A stretch of DNA of 38,128 nt, from the NCBI GenBank assembly GCA_017521805.1, contig JAFXDK010000045.1, positions 1-38,128 on the forward strand, given 5' to 3'. The notes below the pieces were generated by a model, which was given only the letters and a program-made list of their open reading frames with translations, searched no databases and was not told the origin of the DNA. The position numbers and the translations under genes are program-made. Source of the stretch: Ruminococcus sp. Lineage in GTDB: Bacteria > Bacillota > Clostridia > Oscillospirales > Ruminococcaceae. Shown piece by piece: positions 1 to 7,281 of the stretch. Positions within the stretch are counted from its first letter, which is position 1. Each line of letters starts with the position of its first letter.

Positions 1-84
1 CAGCATCTCTAAAGGATCGCCTATTTTACTTATCTTTTCCATTCTATTTTCTTCATCAAAGAAGCTTTTCTGTCTTACTTTCAT
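1..84 (-). CDS. IS5-family transposase, N-terminus only (cut by window edge)
   Basis: Twenty-eight codons are readable from an ATG at 84 down to the window edge. The peptide begins MKVRQKSFFDEENRMEKISK and continues to GDPLEML. The F-F-D ... K-I-x-x-x-G-D-P-L pattern is the start of DUF772-type IS5-family transposases. It ends at position 1 because the window does, so nothing can be said of the catalytic domain. The call is supported by an 18-bp terminal sequence just upstream that recurs as the ends of a miniature element near 4 kb. The ATG lies only six bases beyond a good -10 box, so the first start could be leaderless, or translation could begin at the Met at residue 15. Confidence 0.8.
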   Translation of the reverse strand, partial: MKVRQKSFFDEENRMEKISKIGDPLEML

Positions 85-90
85 ATCTAT

Positions 91-119
91 ATTATATCAT
101 ATTTCCCCGTTTTTGTACA
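91..119 (-). promoter_or_regulatory. Transposase promoter
   Basis: Reading the minus strand, TGTACA (114-119) is followed after exactly 17 bases by TATAAT (91-96). This is a good -10 with a weak -35. It would start transcripts almost at the transposase ATG, leaving little or no leader. Confidence 0.55.
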
Positions 120-132
120 GGGGTTTTTAGAG

Positions 133-2952
133 ATGCCCTTATATTTTTCTTGGAAAAGTGGTGTAAGAAAGGCAGTCTTGCCCCTCTTTTCAGTAAATCA
201 GGGCATAAACCTGAATCTCAGCAATTTGGCAGCGGAAGATATTACCTTCATCGGTAATGTTAGCAATAAGGGAACTATTCTTATTCCTGCAAGCTTTGCC
301 ATTCAAAATGCTCCTAAGAGCGGCAACGTGAAGATTGGCGAAAAGTCATATACATGGAGCAGCGGAAATACCAACTGGATATGCAATGATTTATCAAGCC
401 ACTTTGGCGGTGAAGCAACCTGCACCGATCAGGCAGTCTGTGAAATCTGCGGCGAAAGCTATGGTGAGCTTGATCTCAGTAACCATGTTAGCGATGTTTA
501 CACCTACTCAGACAACGGTGACGGTACACATACCAAGATTCACCAGTGCGGTTATGTGGAAAATGCAAGCGAGATTCACAGCTATGTTTATACCGCAGAT
601 GAAACCACAGACACCATTACTCATGTTTGCATTTGTGACAGCGTAGAAGTGAGCTTCACTCTTAACATTCCCACTGCAGCCTACGGCGACAGCCCTATGG
701 CAGTACCTCATTTTATTTGCAGCGATACCACCTATGCAGGGGAACTTCCTGTGATTACAATTGACGGCGAAGAAAACAATTTCCCCACAAATGCAGGCAC
801 CTACGAAGTTATTATGACATTGGGCGAAGTGAGCGTCAGCGGAGAGTATGTGATTGAAAAAGCAGAAGCATCCGTTTTGACTGCACCTATCGGCAATACC
901 ATGATTTACAATGGTGAGGCACAGGAGTTGATTACAGCAGGCACAGCAAAGGGCGGCACAATGCTTTATGCACTCTCCGAGGACGGCGATTACAATACAG
1001 ATATTCCGACAGCGGTCAATGTAGGCATATACAATGTCTGGTACTATGTAAAGGGAGATGAAAATCACATTGACAGCCCCAAGGTAAGCGTAACAGCTGA
1101 GATTGCAAAGGCGAAAATCACAGCAATGACACCGCCCGAGGATATGACGCTGACAGGATATTTTACTAATGCAGAGGACATCATTGCAATACTTCCCACA
1201 ACGATTGAGATTGAATCAGAGGACGGCACAAATGAGCTTCCAGTTACATGGACATTTGACGGCGAATTTGATACATCCTCTCTTGCAGAGAATAATTTTA
1301 TATGGACTGCGGATATCGGTAATTTAGATGCAAATGGTTTTGCAGTTTCCGGTGAAATCACAGTCACAAACGTGGAATATATCGAAATTAATGAGAAAAA
1401 CTTCACCGATGAAACTTTCCGTGACTATGTGAACGAGAATTTTGACACAACAGATGACGATGTTCTGACTGCGGAGGAGATTGCAGCGATAGAATTTATC
1501 AATGTTTCCGTTATGGGCATCGAGGACCTCACAGGTGTGGAATATTTCACAGAACTTGCCTATTTGGACTGTTCCGCCAATCAGCTGAAATTTCTTGATG
1601 TGAGCAAGAATACGGCACTGAACGATCTGGTCTGCTTATTCAACCAGCTTACATGTCTTGATGTTAGTAATAACATGGCACTGACTGCACTGGAGTGTGA
1701 CAGCAATGACTTGACGAGTCTGAATGTGAGCAATAATACGGCACTGCAGGTTCTGTCTTGTTCTGGTAACTTGCTGACAAGTCTTGATGTGAGCAATAAC
1801 ACGGCATTAATCAATCTGAACTGCGAAGAAAACATTTTTACAATTGAATTTATTGAAGGCAAATTTGACCTTTCCACTATGCCCGAAGGCTTTGACATAA
1901 CAAAGGTTTCAGAATGGAACAATGGAACAGTAAACGGGACAATCCTGAGCATTATTGACACGGCAGAGGATATCACATATACATATACCCTTGGCAACGG
2001 CGAAACAGCGATTTTCACAGTAAATTGCAAAGGGCAGATATACGACATTGCCAATGCGGAAATTGTTTTTGGCGACGCTCTGACTTACAATGGCGAGGAA
2101 CAAAAACAGATTATTACTGTATACTATGACGGAATCCGCCTGCCTTCTGTTCATTGCAAGATTTCAGGCAATAGAGGTACCGATGCAGGAAATTACACTC
2201 TGACTATCGAAGGTTTAATTGATTTCTACGGCACTAAGACAGCAAACTGGACCATAGCAAAGGCAACTCCGGAAGTAGCTTCTATTATTTCTGAGGACGA
2301 ATACTTTGTAGGAGATGCACTTCCCGAAATTGGTTACGAAAGCAAAATCAGCGGTATCATTGAATGGATGACAGAGCTTGTAAACGGTTTGGTTGAGGGC
2401 GAAAACGAGCTGGAATGGCAGTTCACTCCCGATGATGCAGACAACTATGAGGTAGTAACAGGCACAGCAGTTGTAGAAGCACAGACAACTACTACGACAA
2501 CTACCACTACAACCACTACAACTACTACCACCACAACTACAACCACATCCAGTACAACCACTTCCACAACGACTGAAACAACCACATCAAGCACAAGTAC
2601 ATCCACAACTACTGAAACTACAACTTCAAGTACAAGTACATCTACAACTACAGAAACAACAACTTCAAGTACCACAACAACTACTCCGACTCACATTGCA
2701 TCCGATGATGAGCTTTGTGATTGGGCAGTGAAGGATTATGCGGAAAAGACAGGCGTAACTCCCGAAAATGCAGAAATCGAGTACACAGCTGACAGCAGCG
2801 CAGTGATTACTCTGACAGATGCTGAAGGTAATGTTCTGGATATTTACAACATTAATCCATTCACAGGTGTGGATACTGAATCTAATGGCGGCGAAGTAAA
2901 TCTCCCTCAGACAGGTTACAGCGTGATTTATAACTATTGCTCCCCCAACTAA
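133..2952 (+). CDS. LPXTG surface protein with leucine-rich repeats, truncated at both ends
   Basis: The 939-residue frame is a cell-surface protein. It has Cys-pair segments near residues 95-160, MBG-like beta domains ending in 'NAGTY' motifs (about 180-320 and 640-720), and an acidic helix pair at about 430-455. Leucine-rich repeats of about 21 residues built on 'LDVSNNTAL' follow (about 470-575), then a Thr/Ser linker (about 784-852), a small C-terminal domain and LPQTG at 924-928. There is no signal peptide or ribosome site. The first ATG lies within the IS5-family terminus, so the true 5' end has been lost. The stop at 2952 lies inside an inserted miniature element, and the missing anchor is still readable at 3097-3175. 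It is very probably a pseudogene now. A sortase follows directly, as expected for its partner. Confidence 0.85.
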   Translation: MPLYFSWKSGVRKAVLPLFSVNQGINLNLSNLAAEDITFIGNVSNKGTILIPASFAIQNAPKSGNVKIGEKSYTWSSGNTNWICNDLSSHFGGEATCTDQAVCEICGESYGELDLSNHVSDVYTYSDNGDGTHTKIHQCGYVENASEIHSYVYTADETTDTITHVCICDSVEVSFTLNIPTAAYGDSPMAVPHFICSDTTYAGELPVITIDGEENNFPTNAGTYEVIMTLGEVSVSGEYVIEKAEASVLTAPIGNTMIYNGEAQELITAGTAKGGTMLYALSEDGDYNTDIPTAVNVGIYNVWYYVKGDENHIDSPKVSVTAEIAKAKITAMTPPEDMTLTGYFTNAEDIIAILPTTIEIESEDGTNELPVTWTFDGEFDTSSLAENNFIWTADIGNLDANGFAVSGEITVTNVEYIEINEKNFTDETFRDYVNENFDTTDDDVLTAEEIAAIEFINVSVMGIEDLTGVEYFTELAYLDCSANQLKFLDVSKNTALNDLVCLFNQLTCLDVSNNMALTALECDSNDLTSLNVSNNTALQVLSCSGNLLTSLDVSNNTALINLNCEENIFTIEFIEGKFDLSTMPEGFDITKVSEWNNGTVNGTILSIIDTAEDITYTYTLGNGETAIFTVNCKGQIYDIANAEIVFGDALTYNGEEQKQIITVYYDGIRLPSVHCKISGNRGTDAGNYTLTIEGLIDFYGTKTANWTIAKATPEVASIISEDEYFVGDALPEIGYESKISGIIEWMTELVNGLVEGENELEWQFTPDDADNYEVVTGTAVVEAQTTTTTTTTTTTTTTTTTTTTTSSTTTSTTTETTTSSTSTSTTTETTTSSTSTSTTTETTTSSTTTTTPTHIASDDELCDWAVKDYAEKTGVTPENAEIEYTADSSAVITLTDAEGNVLDIYNINPFTGVDTESNGGEVNLPQTGYSVIYNYCSPN
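2482..2690 (+). repeat. Threonine-codon simple repeat and degenerate 39-base repeats (Thr/Ser linker)
   Basis: A run of ACA/ACT/ACC codons (about 2482-2550) is followed by repeated blocks encoding TSSTSTSTTTETT-type units. This gives a flexible, probably glycosylated linker between the stalk and the wall-proximal domain. Such tracts can change length by slippage. A shorter Thr-rich linker occurs in the lipoprotein carboxypeptidase at 19213. Confidence 0.75.
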
Positions 2953-3094
2953 ACCTTGCCATCAAATACTCGGCATAAAGAAAATTTCTCTGCGTCAGAA
3001 AAACTTGAAATGCGACAGCATTACTGCGTTTTTCTTCCTTGATAAATTTCCTTTCTGCTTTCGTCTTTTTGGCAAGGTATAATTGGTGGAGCAA
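2937..3094. mobile_element. TA-flanked miniature inverted-repeat element, copy 1 (158 bp)
   Basis: The ends are imperfect inverted repeats of about 24 bp: the left begins TTGCTCCCCCAACTAAACC and the right ends with TTGGTGGAGCAA. TA dinucleotides at 2935-2936 and 3095-3096 flank it, as expected for Tc1/mariner/IS630-type transposition. A near-identical copy lies at 13187-13333; this one carries about 11 extra bases near 3037-3048. It carries no transposase. It is inserted in the sorting signal of the LPXTG gene. Confidence 0.88.
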
Positions 3095-3096
3095 TA

Positions 3097-3175
3097 CATT
3101 ATGCTTGCAGCTGCTGTAATTATGATTTTCGGTATCTATGCAATGGCAAAGAGCAGAAAAAGAGATGAGGAATAA
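3097..3175 (+). pseudogene. Detached C-terminal anchor of the LPXTG protein
   Basis: Immediately right of the miniature element the sequence reads IMLAAAVIMIFGIYAMAKSR then KRDEE and a stop at 3173-3175. This is a hydrophobic span followed by a basic tail, the missing half of an LPXTG sorting signal. Removing the element plus one TA joins LPQTGYSVIYNY to this segment in frame. On its own the segment has no convincing ribosome site and would not be made. Confidence 0.9.
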
Positions 3176-3192
3176 TCCTCGATAACATCAAT

Positions 3193-3218
3193 AAAGGAGC
3201 GTCTGCGGGCGCTCCTTT
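3193..3218 (+). terminator. Terminator after the LPXTG gene
   Basis: A 9-bp stem AAAGGAGCG / CGCTCCTTT closes an 8-base loop. It lies 17 bases after the ancestral stop of the LPXTG gene. The following T tract is short, so strength is uncertain. Confidence 0.6.
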
Positions 3219-3220
3219 AG

Positions 3221-3249
3221 TTGCAATATGAAGTAAAATTTGCTATAAT
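3221..3249 (+). promoter_or_regulatory. Sortase promoter
   Basis: TTGCAA (3221-3226), a 17-base spacer and TATAAT (3244-3249) lie just upstream of the sortase ribosome site. The sortase is therefore transcribed separately from the LPXTG gene in front of it. Confidence 0.7.
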
Positions 3250-3271
3250 ATAAACAAAGGACGGTGGTACG

Positions 3272-3760
3272 ATGAAGACGAAAAAGAAAAAAATCCTCTT
3301 TATTACAGGTTTTATTGCAATGCTCCTTGGTATTTCTGTGCTTGGCGTATTTGGCTGGAAACGTATCAGCCGTGAGATTGAAAAACAGCGGCTTCTGAAT
3401 GAGTGCGTTGTATTTGAGATACCCGACCTTGACATTAAGGCTCCCGTTATGGACGGTACTGAACATGAGGTGCTGTCAAAGGCGGCAGGACATTTTCCGG
3501 GCACAGGTGCAGTCGGTTCAGGAAATTACTGTATTGCAGGACACAACAGCACCATTTATGCAGAGATTTTCAATGAGATGAAGCGTATCAAGATTGGTAT
3601 GGAAATGTATCTGATTGACAATGATGAGCAGAGAACAAAGTATACATACACAGTTACAAAAAATTTCATTGTCGAGCCAAGTGAAACATGGGTTCTGGAT
3701 GATTTCGGCGATGACCGTATCACCATTGTGACTTGTACGGATGATGGTACACAAAGGTAG
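3272..3760 (+). CDS. Sortase, prematurely terminated
   Basis: Sortases cleave LPXTG-type signals and join the protein to the cell wall. An N-terminal anchor (about residues 8-28) precedes the catalytic fold. The triad can be read as His91 in 'CIAGHNS', Cys155 in 'TIVTCTDD' and Arg162 in 'GTQR'. The reading frame stops with TAG immediately after Arg162. Past that stop the same frame continues with IVVGEL, the expected final beta strand, before sequence turns into a recombinase fragment. This argues for a nonsense change in a once complete gene of about 170-175 residues. The start is set by AAAGGACGG upstream. It sits after an LPQTG protein that has itself been broken. The class (B, D or other) cannot be fixed by eye. 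Confidence 0.85.
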   Translation: MKTKKKKILFITGFIAMLLGISVLGVFGWKRISREIEKQRLLNECVVFEIPDLDIKAPVMDGTEHEVLSKAAGHFPGTGAVGSGNYCIAGHNSTIYAEIFNEMKRIKIGMEMYLIDNDEQRTKYTYTVTKNFIVEPSETWVLDDFGDDRITIVTCTDDGTQR

Positions 3761-3790
3761 ATTGTCGTTGGTGAACTTCAGACAGAACAG

Positions 3791-3960
3791 TACCCATAGC
3801 CTTGAAATGTTCGAGTTCATGTTTAATGTCGGACTTATTTCTGCTAAGTCTGTCAAGTTCCTTGATAACGAGAGTATCGCCCTTGCGGAGAATCTGCTGT
3901 TTCATATATTGATAACCGACACGCTCTGTGTCTTTACCCGATTCTCTGCAAGGTATTGCC
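3791..3960 (-). pseudogene. Serine recombinase (resolvase/invertase) fragment
   Basis: The minus strand encodes ESGKDTERVG ... LRKGDTLVIKELDRLSRNKS ... ELEHFKAMG, the middle of a resolvase catalytic domain (about residues 50-105 in family numbering). The N-terminal part with the active Ser and the DNA-binding C-terminal part are both absent. The fragment abuts the end of the sortase on one side and a miniature element on the other. It is a relic of a mobile element or DNA-inversion gene. Confidence 0.75.
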
Positions 3961-3976
3961 CATAAGGTAAACTTAA

Positions 3977-4135
3977 GGGCATCTCTAAAAAACCCTTTTG
4001 AGAAAAAGCAGCTATGCACGACATCTACTGCGTCAACCTCCCTTGGAGTGCGGCAGCACGCCTGCGGAAGGTTTCCTTGCAGCTGCCATACCTATCTGCT
4101 TTTTTCTTTAACCAAATGGGTTTTTAGAGATGCCC
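3977..4135. mobile_element. IS5-related miniature element (159 bp) with TTAA target duplication
   Basis: The left end GGGCATCTCTAAAAAACCC (3977-3995) and right end GGGTTTTTAGAGATGCCC (4118-4135) are inverted repeats differing by one A. TTAA flanks both sides (3973-3976 and 4136-4139). The right end is identical over 18 bases to the IS5-family end at 121-138, so that element is the likely source of transposase in trans. The interior codes for nothing; it contains diverged inverted segments around AAAAAGCAG and CTGCTTTTTT. Confidence 0.88.
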
Positions 4136-4240
4136 TTAAAATTATAATTTCAGAAAAATTTGGATATTCGTTTTTGGTATAAATCAGCCAAAGAGTCAAA
4201 TAATAACACCGCAAGCAAATTTATATTGCGGAGGTTAATT

Positions 4241-4780
4241 ATGAAAGCAACAGGAATTGTAAGAAGAATAGATGACCTTGGACGTGTGGTTATTCCTAAG
4301 GAGATTCGACGCACAATGCGAATCCGCGAGGGAGATCCGCTGGAAATTTATACAAACAGCGACGGCGAGGTTATTTTCAAGAAATATTCGGCAATCAGCG
4401 AAATGAGCGAAAATGCTTCAAATGTAGCCGAGGTTATGTACAAGACAGCAGGATGTCCTGTTATTATATTTGACAAGGACCATGTTGTAGCGTCAGCGGG
4501 AATTCCCAAAAAAGAGGCGGTAGACTGTAAGCCCTCAGCACAGCTTGAGGGAATTATGGAGAATCGCGGACAGTATTTTTGTCCCGACGGAAGCAGCAAC
4601 AACTTTTATCCTGCTGAGAATCTGGAGCGAACTGCAATTGCGGCATTGCCGATAATAAGTAACGGCGATGTTTCGGGAGCTGTAGCGTTTATGACATCTG
4701 AGGAGCATACAGAGGCTTCCGATTTGCAGAAAAGCCTTATTACAGCGGCTGTGCGTTTTCTTTCAAAGCAGCTGGAATGA
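4241..4780 (+). CDS. spoVT: Stage V sporulation protein T
   Basis: SpoVT is a forespore transcription factor that modulates sigma-G-dependent genes. The protein has 179 residues, against 178 in Bacillus subtilis. The N-terminal AbrB/MazE-type swapped-hairpin domain (about 1-50) has the hallmark sequence MKATGIVRRIDDLGRVVIPK followed by EIRRTMRIREGDPLEIY. The remainder is a GAF-like domain ending in an amphipathic helix 'SLITAAVRFLSKQL'. I chose the ATG at 4241 because GGAGG lies eight bases upstream and the AbrB domain begins there; an in-frame start at 4160 adds unrelated residues. It is a single-gene unit between a miniature element and a convergent aquaporin gene. It supports the view that the host sporulates. 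Confidence 0.95.
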   Translation: MKATGIVRRIDDLGRVVIPKEIRRTMRIREGDPLEIYTNSDGEVIFKKYSAISEMSENASNVAEVMYKTAGCPVIIFDKDHVVASAGIPKKEAVDCKPSAQLEGIMENRGQYFCPDGSSNNFYPAENLERTAIAALPIISNGDVSGAVAFMTSEEHTEASDLQKSLITAAVRFLSKQLE

Positions 4781-4793
4781 TATGATTAGAAAA

Positions 4794-4829
4794 AAGCTCT
4801 CCCGTTCAAAACAGGAGAGCTTGTTTTTT
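4794..4829. terminator. Bidirectional terminator between spoVT and the aquaporin gene
   Basis: Stem AAGCTCTCC (4794-4802) pairs with GGAGAGCTT (4814-4822). T-rich sequence follows on the plus side and an A run precedes it, so it can serve both convergent genes. Confidence 0.85.
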
Positions 4830-4836
4830 GAAAAAA

Positions 4837-5592
4837 TTACTTTTTCTTTGTAGGCTTGTTGTTGTTTTTAGCGTCAACCTTTGCTGGCTTTTCGGGCTCT
4901 TTTGAAAGGTATGTATAAACACCTGCTGCAGCCGCTGCGCCGAGGAGGGGTCCTGCAATGAATACCCATACGCATGAAATTGGGTCTGTATTGCCGTCAA
5001 TTGCAGCAACAATAGCAGGTCCGATGCTTCTTGCAGGGTTTACAGATGTACCTGTAAGACCGATTCCGAGGATATGAACCAGTGTCAATGTAAGGCCGAT
5101 AACAAGTCCGCCGAAAGAGCCGTGACCTGCCTTTTTGGAAGTAACACCGAGAATTGTCATAACGAAAATGAATGTGAGAACAAACTCGACAATAAGACCT
5201 GCAAGAGCGTTATCGCCAACGCCGCCAAGTCCATTTGAACCAAAACCGCCTGTCATATCCTTAACATTGCCAAGGGAGAAGATAGCGGCAAGCAGACCAG
5301 AGCCTGCAAATGCACCTGCGCATTGAGCGATAATGTAGCCGATAAAATCGCTGAATTTCATACCGCCGCTGAGAAGAACACCCAGTGAAACAGCAGGATT
5401 GATATGGCATCCTGAAATATTGCCTACGCAGTAAGCCATACCAACAATTACAAGACCGAAAGCTAAAGCTGTGAGGATATATCCGCCTCCTTGTGCGGCA
5501 TTGCAACCTACAAGCATAGCTGTTCCGCAGCCGAGAGTAACAAGCACGAGAGTACCGATAAACTCAGCTACATACTTTTTGAAAGCAATCAT
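4837..5592 (-). CDS. aqpZ: Aquaporin Z-like water channel (MIP family)
   Basis: The product is a six-helix membrane channel of 251 residues with both NPA boxes, HINPAVS (NPA at 65-67) and SVNPARS. Residues that set pore selectivity in AqpZ seem conserved: a Phe in 'TALAFGL', a His in 'LTLVHILG', and Thr and Arg in 'TGTSVNPAR'. That pattern favours an orthodox water channel over a glycerol facilitator. The C-terminus has an unusual Lys/Asn/Pro-rich cytosolic tail (EPEKPAKVDAKNNNKPTKKK) of about 20 residues. AAGGAGG lies upstream of the start at 5592, and a consensus promoter sits 50 bases above. It is a single-gene unit. Confidence 0.93.
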   Translation of the reverse strand: MIAFKKYVAEFIGTLVLVTLGCGTAMLVGCNAAQGGGYILTALAFGLVIVGMAYCVGNISGCHINPAVSLGVLLSGGMKFSDFIGYIIAQCAGAFAGSGLLAAIFSLGNVKDMTGGFGSNGLGGVGDNALAGLIVEFVLTFIFVMTILGVTSKKAGHGSFGGLVIGLTLTLVHILGIGLTGTSVNPARSIGPAIVAAIDGNTDPISCVWVFIAGPLLGAAAAAGVYTYLSKEPEKPAKVDAKNNNKPTKKK

Positions 5593-5638
5593 ATACTTTC
5601 CTCCTTAATATAAAATTTGGGATAATCCCGACAAATTA

Positions 5639-5667
5639 ATTTTACCATAATAAGCAGAAATTGTCAA
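5639..5667 (-). promoter_or_regulatory. Aquaporin promoter
   Basis: On the minus strand TTGACA (5662-5667), a 17-base spacer and TAAAAT (5639-5644) form a near-consensus sigma-A promoter directed at the aquaporin gene. Confidence 0.8.
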
Positions 5668-5757
5668 TAGTAGTCAAAAAATGCACCTTACAATTATTTT
5701 GTATATATTTTGTTGGAATTGCACAGAAAAAATAGCTATGTAAAATATTTCTGATAC

Positions 5758-5786
5758 TTGACATTAATAATAAAATAGTTTATAAT
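5758..5786 (+). promoter_or_regulatory. Promoter of the SGNH esterase gene
   Basis: TTGACA (5758-5763), 17 bases, TATAAT (5781-5786) is a perfect sigma-A consensus. It predicts a start near 5793, so the in-frame ATG at 5787 is not the translation start. Between this and the aquaporin promoter (5668-5757) I see only AT-rich sequence. Confidence 0.88.
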
Positions 5787-5837
5787 ATGTGTATAAATAG
5801 AGGTTCCCAATATATACTCAAATCTGGAGGAAAAAAT

Positions 5838-7166
5838 ATGAAAATAAAAAAACATATATCTGTTATGCTTGCTTCTGCTCTTGCAGCATCTTCTTTCTCT
5901 GCTGTTTCTGCATCTGCTGAAAGCTATGGCGATAATGTGGACATAATGGTACTCGGTGACAGTATTGCGTCAGGTTACGGACTTACTGAAAATCAGTACA
6001 ACTATGGTCAGCTTATTGCTGATTATCTCGGCGGAAATGTTTACAACTATGCGGTGTCAGGCTATGATTCCACAGAGGCTCTTGCTCTGCTCCGCGGATT
6101 CAGTGCAGAACAGAAATCTCAGCTTGCAGAAAGCGATGTTGTAATTATTTCTATCGGTGGAAATGACATGATAGGTTATGCTGCATCATCTTTGATAGAA
6201 TTTGCAGCTGCTAATAATTTGCTTGCAGAGGGTAAAACAATAGATGACCTTCCCGAGAATAAAAATTTTGATACTCTCAGTGAATTTGTTGATATTGACG
6301 CTTTAAAGGCATTTGCAGGTAACTTTGTTAATTCTCTTGTTCTTAATAACGAGCTTAGCAGTATATATCAGAACATTACATATACCGATGAGAATAATAA
6401 TGGTTCTGCTTACGTTCAGGTTATTGCCAAGACGGTAATTCCTAATATAAAGGCTATGAGAGATGAAATCAAAGCAGCGAATCCCCAAGCGAGAGTTATT
6501 GTCCAGACTGTTTATAATCCCTTGCAGTTCAGCTCAGAGTACGAGGCAAATCTGAAAGAATCTGTTTCTGCAACATATTTTACAGCATACTCAACTTTTA
6601 AAACTTATTTCAGTAATATTACAAGAAGGTTTTCGGAGCAGTTGAAGGAAGTTGATGGTATCGAAATTGCTGATGTTCTTACAGATATATCTTCAACAGA
6701 CAGTAATAAGCAAAGCTATGGCTGGTATTTCACCAAGGCTCAGGGTGGGAAAAATCTTGATATACATCCCACACAGGCAGGCCATACTGCAATAGCTGTT
6801 AATATCCTCAATGTTCTCGGCGAAAAGCGAGAGGACGGTGGACTTCTTAAAATGACTTTCGACAGCCTTAAAAATTATCCTGCATATGCTCTGGAGCAGT
6901 ACAAAAAGGTTGCAGGCAGCTATTGTCTCGGTGACATAACAGAGGACGGATTGATTGATTCCTCAGATGCTTCTATTATACTCCAGCAGTACGCTTTGGT
7001 TTCCACAGGTAAGGATATTTCAGTATCAGCGGCACAGTTTGAAGCCGCAAAGCTGACAGATGATGACGTTGTTGATGCTTCCGACGCTTCTGTTGCCCTT
7101 GCTTATTATGCTTATATTTCTACAGGCGGCAAGGGTTCATTTAAGTATTTCGTTGCAAACAAATAA
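5838..7166 (+). CDS. Secreted SGNH/GDSL esterase with C-terminal dockerin
   Basis: This is probably a carbohydrate esterase displayed on a cellulosome. A Sec signal peptide occupies residues 1-27 (cleavage near SASAES). The SGNH fold shows block I 'VLGDSIASGYG' with nucleophile Ser42, block III 'SIGGNDM' (107-111) and block V 'DIHPTQAGH' with Asp308 and His310. Residues 364-430 form a type I dockerin with two Ca-binding segments, 'GDITEDGLIDSSDAS' and 'LTDDDVVDASDAS'. That would dock the enzyme onto a scaffoldin. The start is fixed by GGAGG eight bases before ATG 5838, beyond the transcription start. The exact ester removed (acetyl, feruloyl or lipid) is not readable from sequence. Confidence 0.9.
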   Translation: MKIKKHISVMLASALAASSFSAVSASAESYGDNVDIMVLGDSIASGYGLTENQYNYGQLIADYLGGNVYNYAVSGYDSTEALALLRGFSAEQKSQLAESDVVIISIGGNDMIGYAASSLIEFAAANNLLAEGKTIDDLPENKNFDTLSEFVDIDALKAFAGNFVNSLVLNNELSSIYQNITYTDENNNGSAYVQVIAKTVIPNIKAMRDEIKAANPQARVIVQTVYNPLQFSSEYEANLKESVSATYFTAYSTFKTYFSNITRRFSEQLKEVDGIEIADVLTDISSTDSNKQSYGWYFTKAQGGKNLDIHPTQAGHTAIAVNILNVLGEKREDGGLLKMTFDSLKNYPAYALEQYKKVAGSYCLGDITEDGLIDSSDASIILQQYALVSTGKDISVSAAQFEAAKLTDDDVVDASDASVALAYYAYISTGGKGSFKYFVANK

Positions 7167-7172
7167 AAAATG

Positions 7173-7199
7173 CGGCAGTTTCTGTAAATGAGACTGCCG
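7173..7199 (+). terminator. First hairpin after the esterase gene
   Basis: CGGCAGTTTC pairs with GAGACTGCCG (one G-T pair) around a 7-base loop, shortly after the esterase stop. No T run follows, so it may stabilise the 3' end while the next hairpin terminates. Confidence 0.5.
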
Positions 7200-7211
7200 T
7201 CAGATTGTCCA

Positions 7212-7241
7212 AAATCCCCGACTTTTCGGGGATTTCTCTTT
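7212..7241. terminator. Terminator between the esterase gene and the thi operon
   Basis: AAATCCCCGA (7212-7221) pairs with TCGGGGATTT (7226-7235) around a 4-base loop, followed by a T-rich stretch. Read from the other side it can also end the thi operon. Confidence 0.85.
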
Positions 7242-7281
7242 GTTTATGATTTGGATATACGCAACACATATGATTATTTCG

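Larger units (their letters stand above)
1..138 (-). mobile_element. Right (5') end of an IS5-family insertion sequence
   Basis: The element end at 121-138 reads GGGTTTTTAGAGATGCCC and matches the right end of the miniature element at 4118-4135 exactly, and its left end (3977-3995) with one extra A. Inside the end are a promoter and a transposase start on the minus strand. The outer flank is TTAT, close to the TTAA duplication of the miniature element. This fits the YTAR-type short target duplications of the IS5 family. The other end of the element is outside the window. Confidence 0.8.

Noticed and set aside
508-1068. Long minus-strand frames opposite the LPXTG gene (also 1065-1406, 1581-2054, 2445-2675)
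   Set aside because: They mirror the repetitive coding strand; the Val-rich frame at 2445-2675 is simply the Thr repeat read backwards.
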